From contig JBIOTQ010000052.1 of NCBI GenBank assembly GCA_044866075.1, forward strand, positions 1 to 10,499: a stretch of DNA of 10,499 nucleotides, read 5' to 3'. Within the stretch, counting starts at the first letter, position 1. Every line of letters starts with the position of its first letter. A model generated the notes under the pieces. It made no database searches. It was not told the DNA's origin and saw nothing but the letters and a program-made list of their open reading frames with translations. The position numbers and the translations under genes are program-made. Positions 4,891 through 10,499 of this stretch are shown here, one piece after another. The DNA is from JBASRP01 sp044866075. Lineage in GTDB: Bacteria; Actinomycetota; AC-67.

Positions 4891-6453
4891 TCACGCCTGG
4901 TCTTCGGGCATGAGACCGTTCTGCACGGCGAACAGGCTCGCGGCCGCGCGGTTCGACGCGCCGATCTTCGTGTAGATGTGCTCGACGTGATTCCCGACGG
5001 TCTTCGGGGAGATGAACAGTCGCTCGGCGATCGCCTTGTTCGACATCCCGCGCGCGACCAGCTGAAGCACCTCGACCTCGCGTTGGGTGAGCCCCGCCGG
5101 TCCCTCCTGCCGGCGCACCGCGCGGTGCCCGGCCGCGCCGAGAACGGCCTCCACGACGTATCCATCCATCCGCCCTGCCGTCGCCTCTCGGCGCAGTTCC
5201 GCCGCAGCAGCGTCGGGAGAATGAGGCTCTCTGTGCGGTCGTGGCTCGCGCATCGCTTGGTACGCGTCGGCGGCCCCGAGGATCAACGCGGCGCGCGAGA
5301 TGGCGCTCCGCGACAAGCCCTGCGGATACCCGGACCCGTCCAGACGCTCACGATGCTGCGCGACGATCGCGCCGAGTGGAGCAAGGGCCTCCGACTGCCG
5401 GAGCATCCGGTCGGTGAGGTACGGATGCAACCGCACGCGCTCCCATTCCCCCGAGCCCAGCGGCCCGGGCTTCTCCCAGATCGAGTTCGACACGCCGAGA
5501 CGGCCGAGCCCTTGGGCGAGGCCGGCGCGCATCACCGTGCGCTGCGCGTCGGGGGACATCCCGAGCGATGCGGCGGCCCGCTGCGCGATCGCGGCGAGCC
5601 CGCGCGCGTGTCCCAGCGTGTACGGCGATTTCAGGTCGACGAAGTCGGCGACGGCGCCCAGGGCCTCGTCGAACTCATCCTCCGTCAGGAGGATCTTGAG
5701 AGCCGGCTCGGCATCGATCACCGCATCCCACGCTCCGACCGCGTCAAGTCCCGAGAGAACGTCTTTCGGATCCGCGCAAAGGAGATCGGAGAGCTGCGGA
5801 TCGAACTGCTTGCCGCGCCGTGAGCGCGCGAGCTCGACCGCGGCGTCGACGCCGCCGACCCGATACGCCACCTCGACGAACTCCCCCATGGACGCGAGCC
5901 GCGTCGGAAGTGGCACGCCGTTCCCGGAGCGTTCTCCGGGCCACCCCTTGCCGTCCCACTGCTCGTACGCGCACGCGACGGCGTCGATCACCGAAGAAGG
6001 CAGGCGAAGTTGCTCGGCAAGCCGACGCGCCATGCCCGCGTGGTGCGTGACCATTCCGTCGAGCTCGCGATGGCCGTAGAGCGCGAACTCGACGCCGATG
6101 CGGAATCGTTGCAGCACCGGACTGCCGGCGCCCAGCCGGCGGATCCCCGATGCCATCGCACGAAAGCTCCGGAGCTCGTGATCGTATTTATCTGCCTTCA
6201 AGGTGATGTCGTCGCCGAACCACTTCGCCTGCTCGTGCGCGTCGGTGTGGCACCCGACGTTGACGAGGAGCGCCGTGTAGTAGGCGGTGAGCTTCGTCTC
6301 CTCGTCGAGGCCCATCCGCTCGGCGAGCCGAAGCGCGATCAAGCATTGGCGCAGCACATGTTCCATCGGCTGGCCGAAACCCAGATCGACGCCCAACGAA
6401 AGCGCCGCGAGCAACTCGGCCAGCCGAACGCGCCCCCGCTCGTCCCCCGTCAT
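4891..6453 (-). CDS. Transcriptional regulator: two degenerate HD-GYP-like domains plus LuxR-type HTH
   Basis: A 520-residue one-component regulator. Residues ~11-215 form a first HD-GYP-like unit (HHAGMA at 137-142, EQWDGKGWPG at 164-173, then VPLPTRLASMGEFVEVAYRVGG). Residues ~255-400 form a second (GHARG at 281-285, RLHPYLTDRML, QHRERLDGSGYPQG at 366-379, ADAYQAM). Residues ~452-512 are a LuxR/FixJ-type HTH (LTQREVEVLQLVARGMSNKAIAERLFISPKTVGNHV), so DNA binding is nearly certain. HD-GYP domains normally hydrolyse cyclic-di-GMP through a di-iron site. Here the HD dyad is lost in both copies: LLVNVG (V64, N65) where LLHDIG is usual, and LAQGLGR (Q314, G315) where LHDIGK is usual. I infer non-catalytic sensor domains. 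The architecture recurs in actinobacteria without a known ligand. The start ATG at 6453 has only a weak GGCGGG upstream. It is divergent from the cupin gene and convergent with the PhnB-like gene. Confidence 0.88.
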   Translation of the reverse strand: MTGDERGRVRLAELLAALSLGVDLGFGQPMEHVLRQCLIALRLAERMGLDEETKLTAYYTALLVNVGCHTDAHEQAKWFGDDITLKADKYDHELRSFRAMASGIRRLGAGSPVLQRFRIGVEFALYGHRELDGMVTHHAGMARRLAEQLRLPSSVIDAVACAYEQWDGKGWPGERSGNGVPLPTRLASMGEFVEVAYRVGGVDAAVELARSRRGKQFDPQLSDLLCADPKDVLSGLDAVGAWDAVIDAEPALKILLTEDEFDEALGAVADFVDLKSPYTLGHARGLAAIAQRAAASLGMSPDAQRTVMRAGLAQGLGRLGVSNSIWEKPGPLGSGEWERVRLHPYLTDRMLRQSEALAPLGAIVAQHRERLDGSGYPQGLSRSAISRAALILGAADAYQAMREPRPHREPHSPDAAAAELRREATAGRMDGYVVEAVLGAAGHRAVRRQEGPAGLTQREVEVLQLVARGMSNKAIAERLFISPKTVGNHVEHIYTKIGASNRAAASLFAVQNGLMPEDQA

Positions 6454-6500
6454 CCCGCCGAGACTATCGGAACCAGCTCCGGAAATGGGGTGAACGCCTC

Positions 6501-6530
6501 ATGAAACCGGGCGGCCGTCCTTCGTACCGT
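6501..6530 (+). promoter_or_regulatory. Possible housekeeping promoter of the cupin gene
   Basis: ATGAAA (6501-6506; four of six matches to TTGACA) and TACCGT (6525-6530; fits TANNNT) are separated by 18 bases. Transcription would begin near 6537, with a leader of about 25 bases carrying AAGGAGG. It sits in the 108-base divergent region between the regulator and the cupin gene. Confidence 0.35.
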
Positions 6531-6561
6531 GACCTCAGCCCAGTGAAGGAGGATGAGGAAG

Positions 6562-6948
6562 ATGGCGAAGCTTCTCAGGGACACCGTGGAGGTCGTCGAT
6601 TCCGGCCCCGTCGAGGAACGCCGGGGACAGGCAGACGGGTACACGCTCAGCGTCGTGACCTTCAATGCGACGGTCGACGGCGCTCCGCTGCTGAAGGGCC
6701 TCCCGGACGACAAGTGCCACTGCGCGCACTGGGGGTACGTGACCAAGGGTGAGGTCAGCTTCGTCGTGGAGGGCACCGAGCAGATCTACAAGGCCGGGGA
6801 CCTTTTCTACATCCCACCGGTCGGTCACTCGCCCGCAGCGACCGCCGACAGTCAGTACGTCCTCTTCAGCCCGACGGATGAGCTCGCGAAGACCGAAGCC
6901 GTCATGGAAAAGAACATGCGCGCGATGATGGGCGAGCTCAAAGGCTGA
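6562..6948 (+). CDS. Small single-domain cupin protein
   Basis: A 128-residue protein with one cupin (beta-barrel) domain. Motif 1 is CHCAHWGYVTKGEVSFVVEG (52-71) and motif 2 is GDLFYIPPVGHS (79-90). H53, H56 and H89 are likely metal ligands, although the canonical motif-1 glutamate is not in its usual spacing. The tail (TDELAKTEAVMEKNMRAMMG) is helical. No signal peptide is seen, and the reaction or ligand cannot be read from the sequence. The start at 6562 is chosen because AAGGAGG (6546-6552) lies 9 bases before it; the upstream ATG at 6553 would directly abut that site. It is divergent from the HD/LuxR regulator, an arrangement in which the regulator often controls its neighbour. It converges with the CocE-like gene across 29 bases without an obvious terminator. 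Confidence 0.85.
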   Translation: MAKLLRDTVEVVDSGPVEERRGQADGYTLSVVTFNATVDGAPLLKGLPDDKCHCAHWGYVTKGEVSFVVEGTEQIYKAGDLFYIPPVGHSPAATADSQYVLFSPTDELAKTEAVMEKNMRAMMGELKG

Positions 6949-6977
6949 CAGCGACGATCGGATCTTCGGAGCGGCGA

Positions 6978-8780
6978 TCAGTTTCGCGGAAGGAACGGAC
7001 GAGGGGGATAACGGTGGCGGGGGGCTTTGCCGCCGAACGACCCGGTGATCACGGGGAGGACGATCTCGCTCGCACCATCTATGACCACGTGCGGCGTGTA
7101 CGGCATCGATAACCGGTCGACGATGTCGCCCTGGCTGACCACCAGCGCCAGCCGGTGCCCGGCGGGGATCACTTCCGCGAGGTGCGTGAGATCGATGCGC
7201 ACCCACGTCGCCCGGCCCACCGGGAAACCCGCGGCCGCGTAGTTCCCGTAGAGGAATCGAAGGTCCGCGGCCCCTGCCGACAGCGGGCGCGCCGTTCCCT
7301 CCGACGGAGGCATCGCACCGCATCGAGCGTCCGCCGAGACGTCGACGAGCTGGACCGAGACCTGTCCGCCCGGCTGGTCGCTCGTCAGCTTCAGATATGC
7401 GAACGGGTTGCCGGCGATGACTGCATTCGTGCGAAGCGGTTCGGTCATGAACACCCGACCGGCGGCGACCTCTCCGGGAAGATCCGCGTCCGCGCACGCC
7501 GCCCGGAAAGCTTCGCTGTAACCGTTCATGCTCGGTGTCCCGTCGCCCGCAAGAACCCCAGCCCCCACGCTACGCGGGAAAGCCCGGAAGCTTGCGTCCT
7601 GAGCGGACGGCTTCGGCGACAGCGCCGTCCCGGCCGGGTACAAAACCTGGCGACGCGCCTCGCGAGGAGGCCACGAACGCGACCGACGCCACCGTCCCGA
7701 ACCGTCTTGGTAGCTCACGATCCCGAGTTCGGGTTTCGGTCCTCGGCCTTTGAGCCAGTAGTCGAGCCACGCGAGCAGGCGTGCGTTCCAGTCGGCGAGC
7801 ACCCAGCCCTCATGCACGCTGTTGAAGTTCGGGAACTCGTGTCCCCACTGGCCCTTGTATTCGCGCTTCGAGGCGCGAAGGACGCCCCACACCTCACTCT
7901 CCTGGGATTGATGGCCGGAGACCCACAGGTCTTGGAAGCCGTGAGTAAGGAGCACCGAGGCGCGGATCTTCGGGAATCGATCGATGAGCCGGCGCTCCGA
8001 CCAGAACGTCGCCGACCGATCCGAGACGAAGCCGCGCGAGTCCGTCGTCAGAAACTCGAGGACCTCGGGACAGAGCCGCTGCGGCAACTGCTCGAGAGCC
8101 GTCGCCGTGTAACCCGGGTCACGGTCCTTCGAGTCGAGCGCGACCAAACCGGTCACCGCAAAGAACTCTGCTTCGAACGCCGGACCGGCCGTGAAGGTCG
8201 CCCCTTGCGGCGTGTGCGTGAAGAGATACGGATCGCTGATCATCCCAGCGACGACGATGGTCTTGAGGTGCGGCGGGTTTTGGACCGCCGCCTCCCACGG
8301 CGTCGTCCCGTGGTACGACAGACCCATCATCCCGACGCGCCCGTTGCTCCAGGGGCGGGCGGCAAGCCATTCGACGAGGAAGGCTTGATCGCGCTGTTCG
8401 TTGGGCCCGAACCATTCGAAGCAGCCGCCCGAGTTCCCGGATCCGCGAACGTTGAAGATGGCCACCGCGTAGCCGCGCGAGAGCAAAAGGTTCACCGGAA
8501 CGGCGTACGCAGCAGAATCGTTCGTCCAGAGCGCCGGATCGTTGCCGCTCGGATACGTCGTGCCGAAGTAGGGAGACGACCAGAGGATCACGGGGAGCCG
8601 TTCGACGTGAGCCGGTCGGAGGATCCAGCCGTCGAGCGGTGTGCCATCGAAGCTCGCGACCTGCACGTGTTGCAAGAGGGGCGGCGAAGCGGAAGACGCT
8701 AGGTGCGGTGGGGTCACGATCGAGAAAACGAGGCCCGCCAGGAGCCCGACAATCGCCACCCCGCGCGAGTGACCCCTCAC
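6978..8780 (-). CDS. Secreted CocE/NonD-family (X-Pro dipeptidyl-peptidase S15-like) hydrolase
   Basis: A 600-residue serine hydrolase of the CocE/NonD family. It has an N-terminal alpha/beta-hydrolase domain with a cap and a C-terminal jelly-roll domain of the X-Pro dipeptidyl-peptidase type. From the GTG at 8780: signal peptide RGHSRGVAIVGLLAGLVFS (cleavage near ASSAS, about residue 31), FDGTPLDGWILRP, IFNVRGSGNSGG (oxyanion region), nucleophile motif GLSYHG with S155, THGFQDLWV with the likely acid D284, and WGHEFP with the likely catalytic H314. The second half (WRRSRSWPP..., VQLVDVSADARCG, RIDLTHLAEVIPAGHRLALVVS) is the beta domain. Substrates in the family include X-Pro peptides, cocaine-type esters and acylated antibiotics; the actual one is unknown. 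A GTG at 8813 is in frame, adding 11 residues, with a poorly spaced GGAAG. I prefer 8780 for the compact signal peptide. The stop is TGA. Confidence 0.88.
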   Translation of the reverse strand: MRGHSRGVAIVGLLAGLVFSIVTPPHLASSASPPLLQHVQVASFDGTPLDGWILRPAHVERLPVILWSSPYFGTTYPSGNDPALWTNDSAAYAVPVNLLLSRGYAVAIFNVRGSGNSGGCFEWFGPNEQRDQAFLVEWLAARPWSNGRVGMMGLSYHGTTPWEAAVQNPPHLKTIVVAGMISDPYLFTHTPQGATFTAGPAFEAEFFAVTGLVALDSKDRDPGYTATALEQLPQRLCPEVLEFLTTDSRGFVSDRSATFWSERRLIDRFPKIRASVLLTHGFQDLWVSGHQSQESEVWGVLRASKREYKGQWGHEFPNFNSVHEGWVLADWNARLLAWLDYWLKGRGPKPELGIVSYQDGSGRWRRSRSWPPREARRQVLYPAGTALSPKPSAQDASFRAFPRSVGAGVLAGDGTPSMNGYSEAFRAACADADLPGEVAAGRVFMTEPLRTNAVIAGNPFAYLKLTSDQPGGQVSVQLVDVSADARCGAMPPSEGTARPLSAGAADLRFLYGNYAAAGFPVGRATWVRIDLTHLAEVIPAGHRLALVVSQGDIVDRLSMPYTPHVVIDGASEIVLPVITGSFGGKAPRHRYPPRPFLPRN

Positions 8781-8786
8781 ACCGTT

Positions 8787-8792
8787 AACGTA
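8787..8792 (-). promoter_or_regulatory. Possible -10 box for leaderless expression of the CocE-like gene
   Basis: On the minus strand TACGTT (8792-8787) is followed by six bases and then the GTG at 8780. TANNNT-N6-start is the layout typical of leaderless transcripts in actinobacteria. No good -35 box is seen, and this hexamer pattern is common by chance. Confidence 0.3.
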
Positions 8793-8851
8793 TCCAGAGC
8801 GCAGCGGCTCCACACTTCCGGGTCGTCCTGAGGCTCAGAGTTCGGGTGCTT

Positions 8852-8869
8852 GAACGGCGGACAACGTTC
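8852..8869. other. Short inverted repeat between methyltransferase and CocE-like gene
   Basis: GAACG (8852-8856) and CGTTC (8865-8869) flank an 8-base centre, just after the methyltransferase stop and upstream of the CocE-like gene, both on the minus strand. It could be a small operator or a chance repeat; there is no T-tract for an intrinsic terminator. Confidence 0.15.
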
Positions 8870-8877
8870 CCCTCACG

Positions 8878-9453
8878 TCATCGCAGTTCGGACGGCTTCC
8901 AGGTAACGAATCGAAATTGATAGTCGCCGACATCGAGTCTCGTCCTCTCAAACCCCACGGTCTCTAGTCGGGAGGGCAAGGCCTCAGGGTCGATGGGCGT
9001 GAAGATGTCGTCCGCGTGCCCGGTCCGGATCATCTCCAGGTCTCGCGAATCCGCCCCGACGAAGAGCGCACCCGGATGGAGGACTCTCAGAACCTCCGAG
9101 AAGAGCCGGTCCTGATCATCAGCAGAAGGCATGTGGTGAAGCATCGAGAAGCACGTCACGGCGGAGAACCTGCCTGTCGGGAGCCGCGAGTCGGTGGCGT
9201 CGGCGCACAAGACCTCGACATTGGTCCCGCGAAGGCGCTCTCGAAGGGAGGTTGCCAGCTGCTCGTCGACCTCCATGGCCGTCAGTCTGCTCACTCGCGT
9301 CCGCAGCAGATCGGTTGTTAGTCCCGGACCGGGACCGATCTCCAACACGTCACTTCCGAGGTCCCCGGCGGCCTCCACCCACGGCAGCAGGTCCGCCTCG
9401 AGCATGCGCGCCCACTGGGGACTGGACAGGAACTCGATGTGCGCCTGGTTCAT
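8878..9453 (-). CDS. Class I SAM-dependent methyltransferase
   Basis: A 191-residue methyltransferase with the seven-strand Rossmann-like fold. Motif I is VLEIGPGPG (36-44), the acidic ribose-binding end of strand 2 is MEVDEQL (60-66), motif II is LCADATD (82-88), and post-motif FSAVTCFSMLHHMPS (96-110) leads to LRVLHPGALFVGAD, as in ubiquinone/menaquinone-type and small-molecule methyltransferases. The C-terminal VGFERTRLDVGDYQFRFVTWKP is the usual terminal strand pair. The methyl acceptor cannot be told. The ATG at 9453 is chosen: it has AAAGAAG just upstream, and homology begins with MNQAHIEFLSSPQWARML. The frame stays open back to a GTG at 9558, but that extension is basic, low in complexity and overlaps the upstream hydrolase gene. 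It lies 76 bases after that hydrolase on the same strand and 97 bases before the CocE-like gene, so it could be part of a loose operon. Confidence 0.88.
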   Translation of the reverse strand: MNQAHIEFLSSPQWARMLEADLLPWVEAAGDLGSDVLEIGPGPGLTTDLLRTRVSRLTAMEVDEQLATSLRERLRGTNVEVLCADATDSRLPTGRFSAVTCFSMLHHMPSADDQDRLFSEVLRVLHPGALFVGADSRDLEMIRTGHADDIFTPIDPEALPSRLETVGFERTRLDVGDYQFRFVTWKPSELR

Positions 9454-9470
9454 CTTCTTTCGCCCCGAGC

Positions 9471-9476
9471 AGGATA
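9471..9476 (-). promoter_or_regulatory. Possible -10 box of the methyltransferase gene
   Basis: On the minus strand TATCCT (9476-9471) fits TANNNT, with a T-rich stretch (TTTGTTT, around 9491-9497) about 15 bases upstream as a possible -35 region. Transcription would start near 9464, giving a leader of about 11 bases. This favours separate transcription from the hydrolase upstream, but the support is weak. Confidence 0.3.
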
Positions 9477-9529
9477 CGGGCGAGGGCCCGAAACAAACGA
9501 GGCGGCCGTGGTGCCGTCCCGGTGCGGTC

Positions 9530-10499
9530 TTAGAGGCAGACGGGTGGGGGCGAGCCACCCGCCAAGACCTCGATGCGCCCGGCCGTCTGGTCCGGTGTCG
9601 AGGCGGGGCCGCCCAGCCATCCCGCGGCTCCGCAGTCGCCCGTCAACCAATACTCGAGCCACGCCATCGCGTAGCGCTGATACATCTGCAGAAACGCCGG
9701 CGGGTTGCCGGTGGTCGGCGGATCCTCCACATCCTCGTGATCGGAACCGACGACTTTGATCCCCAGCCTCGTCGTCATCAGCGCGGCGTACTGCTGCAGC
9801 GGCACGAGCGTGCAGTCGACGCCGTCGTCCATGTCGCATTGGATCGGATGGATGTCCGCCTCGCTCGCGAGCACGATCGTCGGGATGTTTAGCTTTGGCG
9901 TCTGTGCAAGGGACGAGTCCAACGTGAGATTTCCCAGTCGCTCATCGGCAGGATCGAGGAGCACCAGCGTCGAGAGGTTCGGCCCTTCGGTCTGCGCGCG
10001 CACCGCCGCGAACGTTGCCATGTACGCCCCGAGTGAGTGACCACCGATCGCGAGCCTGGCCGGATCGACGGCGCCCGTCAGCGGTGTGCCGGGCGCGGCG
10101 CTCTGCGCGATCGCCCACCGCAGGATCCGCAGCATGTCTTCGGCGTGCACATCAGAGTCGAGGTCGGCGATGTCTGCGAGGCGGCGCACGTCGCCGAGGT
10201 TCGACGCCGCCGTCCCGGCGCGCCGGTCGGCGACGATGACGACGAAGCCGCGGCTGGCGAGCCGGTTCCCCCACCCGGAGAGCGGGAATTCGGCCAGCGT
10301 CCCCGGCCACGCGTGGCCGAGCTCGATCAGCGGACGCCGACCGGCACCCTGCGGCACGTAGAGGTCGGCATCGACGGCGGGAAGCACTCCGTCGGGGCCG
10401 TTCGGGTCGGGGGGCATCGGGATCCGCACCCGCGTGGCCTTGACCGCGTAGGGCCCGAAGGCTTCCGGCGTTGACACGTCGGCGTGCGTCGGCGGGACG
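9530..10499 (-). CDS. Probably secreted alpha/beta hydrolase, chlorophyllase/dienelactone hydrolase-like (partial, 5' end outside window)
   Basis: An alpha/beta hydrolase whose reading frame is open to the window's right edge. Counting from an internal GTG at 10477: strand RRPLIELGHAWPGT with the HG-type oxyanion segment (45-58), FVVIVADRRAG, nucleophile elbow GGHSLG (145-150, S148), then LVLLDPADERLG, IVLASEADIHP (D208 the likely acid) and GSDHEDVED (H247 the likely base). This order resembles chlorophyllase, PET-hydrolase-like and dienelactone-hydrolase enzymes that act on esters. The residues before the GTG read VPPTHAD-VSTPEAFGPY. A signal-peptidase-like T-H-A junction followed by a family-like mature N-terminus suggests that the real start, with a signal peptide, lies beyond 10499. 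Cysteines (IQCDMDDGVDC, TGDC, PPVCL) fit an exported, disulfide-bonded protein. The stop is TAA. The substrate is unknown. Confidence 0.82.
   Translation of the reverse strand, partial: VPPTHADVSTPEAFGPYAVKATRVRIPMPPDPNGPDGVLPAVDADLYVPQGAGRRPLIELGHAWPGTLAEFPLSGWGNRLASRGFVVIVADRRAGTAASNLGDVRRLADIADLDSDVHAEDMLRILRWAIAQSAAPGTPLTGAVDPARLAIGGHSLGAYMATFAAVRAQTEGPNLSTLVLLDPADERLGNLTLDSSLAQTPKLNIPTIVLASEADIHPIQCDMDDGVDCTLVPLQQYAALMTTRLGIKVVGSDHEDVEDPPTTGNPPAFLQMYQRYAMAWLEYWLTGDCGAAGWLGGPASTPDQTAGRIEVLAGGSPPPVCL

Noticed and set aside
5019..5045. TGTCGA-N17-CGAC on the minus strand
   Set aside because: It lies inside the HTH-coding part of the HD/LuxR gene, formed by codons for conserved residues (M-S-N-K to E-R-L), lacks the GT after CGAC, and has no gene start downstream.
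7155..8702. 515-codon open frame on the plus strand
   Set aside because: It is antisense to the CocE/NonD gene, whose catalytic motifs are all present; this frame has arginine-rich, low-complexity composition and no motifs.
9454..9558. N-terminal extension of the methyltransferase to the GTG at 9558
   Set aside because: The added residues are basic and unlike methyltransferases, overlap the 3' end of the upstream hydrolase, and the ATG at 9453 has its own ribosome binding site.

Overview
This is a GC-rich stretch of bacterial chromosome with short intergenic gaps, many GTG starts and long spurious arginine-rich reading frames antisense to real genes. The families present (an ECF sigma factor with a DGPF/YCII partner, SRPBCC/AHSA1, PhnB-type VOC, a LuxR-HTH protein with HD-like domains, a CocE/NonD hydrolase) fit a soil or freshwater actinobacterium, possibly from an uncultured lineage. 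There is no rRNA, tRNA or ribosomal protein gene here to settle the taxonomy, so this is inference. No mobile element, CRISPR array or RNA gene is visible, and no gene-free stretch reaches 300 bases.

Layout. At the left edge, on the minus strand, a DGPF/YCII protein gene (261-623) is followed, with a 4-base overlap, by an ECF sigma factor gene that runs off the window (264-1). Next on the minus strand is a secreted ceramidase-like protein (784-2544). On the plus strand come a C-terminal remnant of a flavoprotein monooxygenase-like gene (2647-2847), a secreted beta-propeller-like protein (2887-3831), an AHSA1/SRPBCC protein (3901-4326) and a PhnB-like VOC protein (4411-4884). Convergent to these, on the minus strand, is a 520-residue regulator with two degenerate HD-GYP-like domains and a LuxR HTH (4891-6453). 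A small cupin gene (6562-6948, plus) starts divergently from it. The right third is all minus strand: a secreted CocE/NonD-type alpha/beta hydrolase (6978-8780), a class I methyltransferase (8878-9453) and a second, probably secreted, alpha/beta hydrolase cut by the window edge (9530-10499).

How the genes may work together. The most interesting signal is regulatory. The same bipartite element, TGTCGA-N17-CGACGT, lies upstream of the DGPF-sigma operon (672-700, minus) and upstream of the PhnB-like gene (4351-4379, plus), each time in the correct orientation and 30-50 bases from the start codon. It matches the target motif I recall for the ECF42 sigma group, whose genes are typically next to DGPF proteins. 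I therefore infer that this sigma factor controls its own operon and, about 3.7 kb away on the other strand, the VOC gene. The three secreted hydrolase-type proteins and the propeller protein suggest an extracellular lipid/ester/amide scavenging repertoire, but nothing ties them into one pathway.
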